Virus record (IMG/VR): IMGVR_UViG_3300012005_000015
Span: 1-42,508 of that record
Strand: one strand, 5' to 3'
Origin: a virus
Length of the DNA: 42,508 nucleotides
Shown here: positions 35,792 to 42,508 of the stretch, in pieces
How positions within the stretch are numbered: position 1 is the stretch's first letter
How the letters are laid out: each line of letters opens with the position of its first letter
Notes under the pieces: generated by a model
The model's input: the letters and a program-made list of their open reading frames with translations, nothing else
Databases searched by the model: none
Told to the model about the DNA's origin: nothing
Position numbers and translations under genes: made by a program

Positions 35792-37447
35792 ATGATTACG
35801 CTTCGCCCATATCAAGAGGCCGCTGTACAGTCAGTCTTTGACTACTACGCCAGCGGTAAGACCGGCAATCCAATCATTGCGATGCCCACAGGCACCGGCA
35901 AGAGCATCGTGATTGCTGAGTTCTGCCGTCGCGTGCTTCACTACTGGCCGAATCAAAAGATCATCGTTGCTACGCACGTCAAAGAGTTGGTTGAACAGAA
36001 CGCAAAGAAGATGCTTGAAATCTGGCCTACCGCACCTGTGGGCATCTTCAGCGCCGGTCTTGGATCACGCGACACAATGCAGTCCATCATCTTCGGCGGC
36101 ATCGCTTCTATCGTCGGGGCACAAGAGCGGTTCGGCTTGCGTCATTTGATGCTCGTAGATGAGGCCCATCTTGTCTCACCGAAGGCTGAAAGCATGTATC
36201 AAACCGTGATCGGTAATTTCAAGATCACAAACCCCAATTTCAAGATCATCGGGCTAACTGCGACAGACTACCGCACCGGCCAGGGTAGCATCGCAGGCGA
36301 AGGTAATCTCTTTACGGATGTGTGCTACGACATTACGAGCTTGACTGAATTCAATAAGCTCATTGGCGAAGGGTACATTGTTCCACTCGTACCGAAACGC
36401 ACCATGACTGAGCTTGACGTGAGTAACGTTGGCCAATCGAACGGTGATTATTCCAGCAACGAGTTACAAGCTGCCGTCGATAAGTACGACATCACCTATC
36501 AGTGCTGCCGCGAGATTATCGAGTACGCAGGGAACCGCAAATCATGGCTCATCTTCGCATCTGGTGTTGAGCATTCAGAGCATGTCGCACAGTGCCTACA
36601 GCAGCTAGGAATTCGTGCTGAGAGCGTTCACGGTAAGCTATCGAAGGAAGTAAGGGATGAGCGCATTACGAGCTTCAAGAATGGTGCGTTGCGTTGCGTC
36701 GTGAATAACAACGTACTCACGACCGGCTTCGACTATCCAGGTCTCGACTTCATCGGCATGTTGCGCCCGACGACATCGACCGGCCTGTGGGTACAGATGC
36801 TTGGACGCGGTACACGCCCGCTATACACGCCAGGATATGACCTCTCGACGATAGAAGGCCGTCTTGCTGCCATCGCTGCGAGCGCCAAGCCTAACTGTCT
36901 CGTTCTCGACTTCGCGGCCAACACGCGGCGTCTAGGCCCCATCAACGATCCTGTGAAACCGAAGAAGCGCGTAAAAGGATCTGCACCAGGCGTTGCGCCT
37001 ATCAAGATTTGCCCGACGTGCGGCGTCTACAACCACGCCAGCGCAACAGAGTGTTGCAATCCGGCCTGCGCTCAGAAGTTCGAGCGGCAGTCAAAGCTTA
37101 CGAACTATGCGAGCGAGCAAGAGTTGATTCGCAGCGATCTACCAGTGATTGAAGAGATGAAAGTTCAACGTGTTCTCTACACGAAGTTGGAACAGACCGG
37201 CAAGCCGCCTATGTTGCGCGTGAGCTACTTCTGTGGTCTGTCTCATCACAAAGAGACCTGGGGATTCGAGCACACTGGATTTGCCCGCACAGCAGCTCGC
37301 AAGTGGTGGAGACTTCGCAGCACGACCGAGCCGCCGAACACTATCGACGAAGCATTAGCGCAACAGCAGTACCTTCGCGAGCCGACTGCATTACGAGTTC
37401 ACAGCAACACCAGATTTCCGAAAGTTGAGGAGTATATATGGCAATGA
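35792..37447 (+). CDS. SF2 DNA helicase, probably leaderless
   Basis: 551 aa. Superfamily 2 motifs in order: LRPYQEAAV, Walker A IAMPTGTGKS, DEAH (LMLVDEAHLV), GLTATDYRTG, then in the second RecA domain SVHGKLSKEVRDERI, NVLTTGFDYPGLD and VQMLGRGTRPL. A Cys cluster (CPTCGVYNH...CCNPAC) follows at about residue 405. It would unwind forks or remodel junctions. There is no Shine-Dalgarno; TAACCT ends seven bases before the ATG, so the transcript should begin at the start codon. Confidence 0.9.
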   Translation: MITLRPYQEAAVQSVFDYYASGKTGNPIIAMPTGTGKSIVIAEFCRRVLHYWPNQKIIVATHVKELVEQNAKKMLEIWPTAPVGIFSAGLGSRDTMQSIIFGGIASIVGAQERFGLRHLMLVDEAHLVSPKAESMYQTVIGNFKITNPNFKIIGLTATDYRTGQGSIAGEGNLFTDVCYDITSLTEFNKLIGEGYIVPLVPKRTMTELDVSNVGQSNGDYSSNELQAAVDKYDITYQCCREIIEYAGNRKSWLIFASGVEHSEHVAQCLQQLGIRAESVHGKLSKEVRDERITSFKNGALRCVVNNNVLTTGFDYPGLDFIGMLRPTTSTGLWVQMLGRGTRPLYTPGYDLSTIEGRLAAIAASAKPNCLVLDFAANTRRLGPINDPVKPKKRVKGSAPGVAPIKICPTCGVYNHASATECCNPACAQKFERQSKLTNYASEQELIRSDLPVIEEMKVQRVLYTKLEQTGKPPMLRVSYFCGLSHHKETWGFEHTGFARTAARKWWRLRSTTEPPNTIDEALAQQQYLREPTALRVHSNTRFPKVEEYIWQ

Positions 37448-37707
37448 TTGACATCAAGGAAATACCAGGTAACAACGTTGATATAACGCTAATTCTTTTG
37501 AAGCTTGTTGTATCCAACAACGATCAAGAGATCAGGCTTCGCAAGCTTGAACCAGCACAACAAGAGTTGGGTCTTGACGTAGCGGATTTTGCTGGCGAAC
37601 CGATGCCACTCCCGCCTGATACGGCTCATTGCCAGTGCAAGGAACCGTTCTCATATCTCGGCGGCAAGAACTGCATAACCTGCTACAAGCTGATTGGATC
37701 GAAATGA
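37438..37707 (+). CDS. Unknown 89-aa protein with Cys pair
   Basis: The ATG at 37438 (GAGGAG just upstream) overlaps the helicase end by 10 nt. The N-terminal DIKEIPGNNVDITLILLKLV, a helical middle (RLRKLEPAQQELGLDVADF) and a C-terminal CQCKEPFSYLGGKNCITC with a possible zinc site. No family recognised. Confidence 0.65.
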   Translation: MAMIDIKEIPGNNVDITLILLKLVVSNNDQEIRLRKLEPAQQELGLDVADFAGEPMPLPPDTAHCQCKEPFSYLGGKNCITCYKLIGSK

Positions 37708-37931
37708 ACGATCTTGAACCATCACGATCCGCGAGTGAAACAGTAATCAAGGTGCTTGAAGAGTTCGGCAATAGCGAGCCGAAGTATCTCATTTGCATTT
37801 GGGTTGACGAAAGCGACGACGTTTGCATTTCTCGCACACAGATAACGAACGTAACCATGCAACTCGGATTGATTGAGTCGGCAAAGATGATGATAGGGGG
37901 TTATCTTGGCGGCACGAAAGACAGCAACTAA
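37704..37931 (+). CDS. Unknown 75-aa protein
   Basis: The ATG at 37704 overlaps the previous stop (ATGA). It reads MNDLEPSRSASETVIKVLEE, then YLICIWVDESDDVCISRTQI and helix GLIESAKMMIGGYL. A small alpha/beta protein of a type often seen in phage early operons; function unknown. It overlaps the clamp gene by 26 nt. Confidence 0.6.
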   Translation: MNDLEPSRSASETVIKVLEEFGNSEPKYLICIWVDESDDVCISRTQITNVTMQLGLIESAKMMIGGYLGGTKDSN

Positions 37932-38910
37932 GCAGCTCTTCGTCAACCATCTGCTAGAGGCCGTGAAGTTTGTCGGTCTCGCGCAGCGTGGCAACGGGGA
38001 TGAGACGACCCAACATGCAATCGTTCGCTACGGAGCGATCATCGCCAGTAACCGGACCTTGGCCGCTGGCGCTCGCATCGCGGAAGATGATCTTGACTGC
38101 TGCCCACACGTTGACCGCCTGCGGTTGGCCCTTGAGCACTGCGGCCAGGAGCACACAATCATCCAAAGCGCAGACAGCCTCTTCGTGCGATCCGGCGAGT
38201 TCTCGGCCTATGTGCCTCTCTGCGACCCAGCCAAGCTCACCGTAGCAACGCCCGACCCTGCCGTAGCGCCTCTAGGTGATGCGTTTAGGGCTTCGCTGGT
38301 GGTAGCAGGTTCCCTAGTACGTGAGAACGCGCCCACGGTCCTCCATAGCTGCATCCAACTCAACCCCTATTCGGTCGTCGCTACCAACGGCGCGGTGATC
38401 CTAGAACACTGGCACGGCTTTGATATGCCGCCAGGTCTATTGATCCCTAAGAGCTTCGCCGAAGCAGTCTGCAAGAGTCGCGGTGTGATTGCTGCGTTCG
38501 GCTTCACCAAAGCGACGTTCACGATCCACTACGAAGACAAGAGCTGGCTTCGCACGAATCTCTACCAGGAAGAGATACCGAACATGCTGGCGAAGCTTCC
38601 TTGCGGTCCTGTCGAGCGCCCTGTTCCGGCAGGCTTCTTCAAGCAAGTTGCCGAAGTAGCGAAGTGGTCTGAGGATGGGCGCGTTTACTTCAGAGAGTTT
38701 GTGATGTCGTCTCATCCAAGCAATACTGCCGGATGCTTTGAATTGAAGCCCGAAAGCGGACTGCCTGAGTACGTCAGCTATACCGCCGCATCCCTCAAGT
38801 CAATCTCTCAGTTTGCAACGCACTTTGAGGATCGCATCAACCCTCACGCAACTATGTTCTTCGGCACCAACCTTCGCGGTGTGATCGCGCACGAGGCTAT
38901 TACGGCATGA
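37906..38910 (+). CDS. DNA polymerase sliding-clamp-like protein
   Basis: 334 aa with a TTG start; AGGGGG lies six bases upstream and no other start fits. The sequence AIIASNRTLAAGARIAEDDL, PHVDRLRLALEHCG, SGEFSAYVPL, RENAPTVLHSCIQLNPYSVV and ATNGAVILEHWHG is the layout of phage beta-clamp-like proteins, with repeated clamp folds and DNA pol III beta-type strands. It lies directly before the polymerase, so it would be its processivity factor. The call is by pattern and context. Confidence 0.7.
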   Translation: MAARKTATKQLFVNHLLEAVKFVGLAQRGNGDETTQHAIVRYGAIIASNRTLAAGARIAEDDLDCCPHVDRLRLALEHCGQEHTIIQSADSLFVRSGEFSAYVPLCDPAKLTVATPDPAVAPLGDAFRASLVVAGSLVRENAPTVLHSCIQLNPYSVVATNGAVILEHWHGFDMPPGLLIPKSFAEAVCKSRGVIAAFGFTKATFTIHYEDKSWLRTNLYQEEIPNMLAKLPCGPVERPVPAGFFKQVAEVAKWSEDGRVYFREFVMSSHPSNTAGCFELKPESGLPEYVSYTAASLKSISQFATHFEDRINPHATMFFGTNLRGVIAHEAITA

Positions 38911-39041
38911 GCGATGAGATCGAGGAAGAGACATTTTGCTACTACTGCGCAGAGCCGCTAGAAGACGGGCTATGCTCTGCCGCGTGTCACGACAGCGAAG
39001 GCGACGAAGGCCGCGACTGCGAGTGCGAGGATTTAGATTGA
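38907..39041 (+). CDS. Acidic Cys-rich 44-aa protein between clamp and polymerase
   Basis: The ATG overlaps the clamp stop (ATGA) and the stop overlaps the polymerase TTG (TTGA); GAGG is upstream. It encodes MSDEIEEETFCYYCAEPL, then EDGLCSAACHDSEGDEGRD and CECEDLD: C-x2-C, C-x3-C-H, C-x-C, a probable zinc finger in a very acidic chain. Its placement suggests a polymerase accessory factor. Confidence 0.65.
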   Translation: MSDEIEEETFCYYCAEPLEDGLCSAACHDSEGDEGRDCECEDLD

Positions 39042-41032
39042 GCGATCTTTACTTTTTCAAAGACGATGATCTGATCCACAAAGCGAAGATCAAGCCGTGG
39101 AAGAAACCGGCAGAGCCTCGCCCGCAGGATGCCTTCTCACAGGTCTACTCGAACGTCGATTGCGAGGAACTTGAGGATCGCGAGTTGCCTGCCCTTGTGG
39201 GCACCGGCATGGTCTTCGACGTGGAATGCTTCAAGAATTTCTTCATGGTCGCCTTCCGATCTGTCATTAACGGGAAGGTGGTTGTGCTCGCGCAAACGAA
39301 CACCGAACAGCTCAACGCGAGCAAGCTGCAATGGATGCTCAACAACTTCTGTCTCATTGGATTCTTCAGCAAGGTTTATGACATACCGATGCTTCAACTT
39401 GCAGCTAAAGGCGCAACATGCGCTACGCTGTTCGCTGCATCGTGCGACATCATCAAACGCGATCTAAAGCCGTATGCGTTTGAGAAAAAGTATCGCCTGA
39501 ATCAGCACAAGTTCAACCATATCGATTTGATCGAAGTAGCACCGTTGCGTGGATCGCTGAAGCTCTACAGCGGTCGGATGCACACGAAGCGTATGCAAGA
39601 CCTTCCCTTCGATCCGATGAAGAGTCTCGCGCCTTCTGAGATGGAAGAGATTGCTGTCTACTGTCTCAACGATCTAGTGAGCACCGAGCTTCTATTCAAA
39701 GAGCTTGAAGCACCGCTCGCGCTGCGCATTCAAATGAGTCGGCAGTACGGCGTAGACCTTCGCTCGAAATCCGATGCGCAGATTGCCGAGGCCGTTATCT
39801 CTAGCGAGCTGGCGAAAGAGAGTGGCACCAGGCCGAAGCGTCCAGAGATTCCACCAGGCGATTCCTATCACTACAAGGTTCCATCGTTCATCACCTTTCG
39901 TACTCCGGTCTTGCAGGAGATGCTTGAACTGGTGCGCAATGCTCGCTTCGTGGTCAACGACGAAGGCTATGTGGAGATGCCTGAAGCCATCGATAATCTA
40001 CAGCTTGCTATCGGCAACTGCGTTTACAAGATGGGTATCGGTGGACTGCACAGCACCGAGAAGACCGTTGCCTACAAGGCAGACAAAGACACGCTGCTGA
40101 TCGACCGCGATGTGGTCTCGTACTATCCGCAAATCATCCTGAATCAGCAACTCTATCCTCAGCATCTTGGACGTAGTTTTCTGGTGGTCTATCAGAGCAT
40201 CGTTACTCGTCGTGTCAAAGCAAAGAACGCAGGCGATAAGAGCACAGCCGACACGCTCAAGATTGTTGTCAACGGCAGCTTCGGCAAGCTTGGATCGAAA
40301 TACTCTGTGCTCTATGCTCCCGATTTGATGATCCAGGTCACAGTGACCGGCCAGCTCGCGTTGCTCATGGAAATTGAGATGATTGAAGCTCTCGGAATTC
40401 CAGTCGTCAGCGCCAACACAGACGGCGTTGTGATCCAGTGCCCACAGGAGCGGTATAGCGAGCTGCTAGAGCGCATCGCCTGGTGGGAACAGCTCACAGG
40501 CTTTACGACTGAAGAGAGCCGCTACAAGGCCATCTACAGCCGCGACGTGAACAACTACATCGCGCATAAGGAAGACGGCAAATGCAAGGTCAAAGGCACC
40601 TACGGAGAGCGCGGCAGCGCCGGTAACAGCGTGCTATCCAAGAATCCCGAAAACCTCATCTGCAACGATGCGGCCCTGGCACTGATTGAGAAGGGTACGC
40701 CGGTCGAAGAGACGATACGCGGCAGCAAGGACATCCGGCGCTTCGTCACGATCCGCAACGTCACAGGCGGTGCCCGCAAGAGCGAGGTCTATCTAGGCAA
40801 GACGATCCGCTGGTACTACTCAACAGAGATGAAGGGGGAAATCAACCGCGCTGTGACCGGCGCGAAGGTTCCCAACACCGACTGCGCACGTCCGCTAATG
40901 GAGTTGCCTGCCGAGTTCCCTTCCGATGTTGACTATGATCGCTACATCGCTTCAGCAATGGAAATCCTGTATGACATCGGACATACTGAGCGGCCCGCGA
41001 AGGTGTTCTATCTCGGGCCACTCTTTGCTTAG
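39038..41032 (+). CDS. Family B DNA polymerase with NTDG motif C
   Basis: 664 aa. The start is TTG at 39038 (MSDLYFFKDDDLIH), with GAGG seven bases upstream and overlap with the preceding stop; an in-frame extension to 38936 would add an Arg-rich artefact. The proofreading domain is intact: FDVECF (Exo I), FFSKVYDIPML (Exo II), YCLND (Exo III). Polymerase motif A is LIDRDVVSYYPQIIL, motif B KIVVNGSFGKLGS, motif C SANTDGVVI. The first Asp of DTD is Asn, while the Asp equivalent to the essential second one is kept. It replicates the phage genome. Confidence 0.88.
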   Translation: MSDLYFFKDDDLIHKAKIKPWKKPAEPRPQDAFSQVYSNVDCEELEDRELPALVGTGMVFDVECFKNFFMVAFRSVINGKVVVLAQTNTEQLNASKLQWMLNNFCLIGFFSKVYDIPMLQLAAKGATCATLFAASCDIIKRDLKPYAFEKKYRLNQHKFNHIDLIEVAPLRGSLKLYSGRMHTKRMQDLPFDPMKSLAPSEMEEIAVYCLNDLVSTELLFKELEAPLALRIQMSRQYGVDLRSKSDAQIAEAVISSELAKESGTRPKRPEIPPGDSYHYKVPSFITFRTPVLQEMLELVRNARFVVNDEGYVEMPEAIDNLQLAIGNCVYKMGIGGLHSTEKTVAYKADKDTLLIDRDVVSYYPQIILNQQLYPQHLGRSFLVVYQSIVTRRVKAKNAGDKSTADTLKIVVNGSFGKLGSKYSVLYAPDLMIQVTVTGQLALLMEIEMIEALGIPVVSANTDGVVIQCPQERYSELLERIAWWEQLTGFTTEESRYKAIYSRDVNNYIAHKEDGKCKVKGTYGERGSAGNSVLSKNPENLICNDAALALIEKGTPVEETIRGSKDIRRFVTIRNVTGGARKSEVYLGKTIRWYYSTEMKGEINRAVTGAKVPNTDCARPLMELPAEFPSDVDYDRYIASAMEILYDIGHTERPAKVFYLGPLFA

Positions 41033-42508
41033 CTGATTATCACGCTTGGTATTGCCATCCACTGAGTTGAACCGCTGAAACCACCCACCGCTGTTATCGC
41101 ACCAGCGGTTACGGTGACTGCAAGCGTTTCGGTGTGTGTGGTTGGTACGCCTGAAATCAGAGCCGATCCACTCAATGTCGCAGTAGGCGTCGTGTACAAC
41201 GTTCCGCCCGCTGTGACTAGGATATTCGTCACATCGTAGACAGCAGTTAGAACTGTACCGCCTCCGCTTATGTTCATTGAAGCTGTAGACTGTGTGGCAA
41301 TAACGTTGAAGTATGCACCAGAGCCACCAGTAGCCGAACCATTCGGGCCAGAGCCGCCGTATCCACCGTTGCCGTTGTACGATGTGCCGTTCTCCGTCAA
41401 GATGTTGTTCACGAAATCCTTGTCGTGAGCGTAGTAGCGAGGATCGTAGTTCACAGCGTTCAACGCATAGAGCTGTTTATCTTCAGGCTTCTTCTTCGAT
41501 AGAAGCATCTGCGCTGTACGTGTCGAAGCTGGCGTGACGGTCGTAACTCCATTGACCGTTGTAAACGATGGCTGGGCGATGAGATACGTTGTCTGTGCCC
41601 ATGTCGAAGGATCGACGTTCAACGGTACAGAAGGTGCGGCTGCGAGGATTACAGTGTTGCTGTCCGAGCCTTGTGTTATCGCAATCGATTCGAACACACC
41701 ACTCGATAGCTGAAGGAAGATATAGTAGCTCAGTCCTGCAACCAAGATAGCAGGCTGCGATAGCGTGAGAGTCAAGCCGTTTACGCTTGTAACCTGGCCG
41801 TCCATTACATCGTCCCTGGTGTTGTCGGCAACAAGAATACTATCCATGAGCACGCAATCGGCAGCTTCCTTTGTGGCCTTGAACTCAGCGGTCGTGTTCT
41901 GGTATAGAAGCTTCTGGTACATCCGCCAGCCGAGTAGCGCAGCTTGAATGTTGTTCCTTACGCCGATCAACTTGACCTTCTTCGCGCTCAAAGCACTTTG
42001 ATCTGTGGGGTAGTAGAGCGTTACGGTCGTGTCGATATCGGGATAGTTAGGCGCGTTCGGATCGATGTAATCAACCTCGATTCCGTCATAGTCATTGCTC
42101 AAACCGAACTGTACTGTGCGTGTCTCCGAACCTGGAATCTTGTTGCGATGATTGAACAGGACGGTGCCCACATCTGTAGGCTGTTCAAACGAGATATCAA
42201 TCAAGCTGCCGCGCCGGTACGGAGTGCAGAAAATAGACTGCGCTATGTCGCTCAAGGTCTCTTCGTAAGACACATTCTGATCGTCGAATGTGAATCCAAA
42301 CTGAGCGCATAGCGGCGTGCCGAAGTACGTTGCGACTTCGCCGGTCACACCAGCCACAGCGTAGATGTTCTCCCAATCCAATTCAGCAATCGAACGCATT
42401 CCGATCCACGGATCAAGCGAGACAGCAACGATGATGTCTGCCGCGTTGTCGGTCGGCAGAGTCAAAGGAATGCTCATTGCAGTAGTCTCTGGCGTCAGCG
42501 CATAGGTG
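41029..42508 (-). CDS. gpJ-like host-specificity tail tip protein (5' end outside window)
   Basis: At least 492 codons. The frame is open past the ATG at 42477 to the window edge, so that ATG is internal. It matches the central part of lambda gpJ-like proteins: DPWIGMRSIAELDWENIYAV, SYEETLSDIAQSIFCTPYRR, FNHRNKIPGSETRTVQF, DGIEVDYIDPNAPNYPD, then a beta-rich domain and a Gly/Ser-rich C-terminus (YNGNGGYGGSGPNGSATGGS). The usual few hundred N-terminal residues are missing. The stop overlaps the convergent polymerase stop by 3-4 nt, leaving no room for a terminator. Confidence 0.85.
   Translation of the reverse strand, partial: TYALTPETTAMSIPLTLPTDNAADIIVAVSLDPWIGMRSIAELDWENIYAVAGVTGEVATYFGTPLCAQFGFTFDDQNVSYEETLSDIAQSIFCTPYRRGSLIDISFEQPTDVGTVLFNHRNKIPGSETRTVQFGLSNDYDGIEVDYIDPNAPNYPDIDTTVTLYYPTDQSALSAKKVKLIGVRNNIQAALLGWRMYQKLLYQNTTAEFKATKEAADCVLMDSILVADNTRDDVMDGQVTSVNGLTLTLSQPAILVAGLSYYIFLQLSSGVFESIAITQGSDSNTVILAAAPSVPLNVDPSTWAQTTYLIAQPSFTTVNGVTTVTPASTRTAQMLLSKKKPEDKQLYALNAVNYDPRYYAHDKDFVNNILTENGTSYNGNGGYGGSGPNGSATGGSGAYFNVIATQSTASMNISGGGTVLTAVYDVTNILVTAGGTLYTTPTATLSGSALISGVPTTHTETLAVTVTAGAITAVGGFSGSTQWMAIPSVIIS

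Noticed and set aside
38936-39037. N-terminal extension of the polymerase with an Arg-rich stretch
   Set aside because: It overlaps the acidic Cys-rich 44-aa gene in another frame, and the TTG at 39038 has the proper ribosome site and TTGA coupling.

Overview
The window is most of the genome of a temperate tailed phage with a siphovirus-type (long, non-contractile) tail. It holds a complete head and tail-tube assembly line, a lysis cassette, a tyrosine integrase beside an intact attP-like copy of a tRNA-Met 3' half, an immunity region with Cro/C1-type regulators, and a self-contained replication and recombination module. attP is uninterrupted and lies mid-sequence, so this looks like the circular or packaged phage form rather than an integrated prophage. 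The host is not shown directly. The mid-range base composition and the secreted, Terriglobia-like protein at the left edge make an acidobacterial host possible, but this is a weak inference.

Layout. (1) 1-18.4 kb, minus strand, read leftward: lysis genes (membrane protein, GH108-type endolysin, small membrane protein, permuted papain-like hydrolase), small and large terminase, portal, minor head protein, scaffold, major capsid, head-tail connectors, tail terminator, tail tube, tail assembly chaperones (probable -1 frameshift pair), gp10-like protein, tape measure, minor tail protein, and a signal-peptide-bearing fibre-like gene cut by the left edge. (2) 18.5-24.65 kb, minus strand: a monocistronic gene with its own promoter and terminator, a TOPRIM / Tad2-like / VRR-NUC cassette, attP, integrase, and a run of small regulators and membrane peptides ending at an HTH repressor candidate. 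(3) 24.65-25.6 kb: a gene-free AT-rich control region with a 90-bp-arm inverted repeat, palindromes, operators and a DnaA box. (4) 25.6-28.35 kb, plus strand: tiny membrane peptides and unknown early genes, then an intrinsic terminator and a 3 x 23-bp iteron array. (5) 28.5-30.9 kb, minus strand: a PrimPol-DUF3987 protein and a short RHH-like gene. (6) 31-41 kb, plus strand: Sak4-like ATPase, DUF669 protein, methyltransferase-like protein, Cas4-like nuclease, SF2 helicase, sliding-clamp-like protein and family B DNA polymerase. The polymerase stop overlaps the stop of a convergent gpJ-like tail gene cut by the right edge.

The most interesting signal is a family of 16 copies of an 18-bp pseudo-palindrome, TGTnGnCnATnGnCnACA. 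They lie almost exclusively at gene boundaries and over promoters in every module, including inside the late operon at the scaffold and tape-measure starts. I read this as a genome-wide operator/stoperator network for one of the HTH regulators. Four genes downstream of such sites or of TAnnnT boxes appear to be leaderless. Many genes of 18-59 codons, several of them single-pass membrane peptides, fill the gaps between larger genes.

Both window ends lie inside tail genes. The two truncated genes happen to be in frame if the ends are joined, but the gpJ-like gene clearly lacks its N-terminal part. Probably some tail DNA is missing between the ends.
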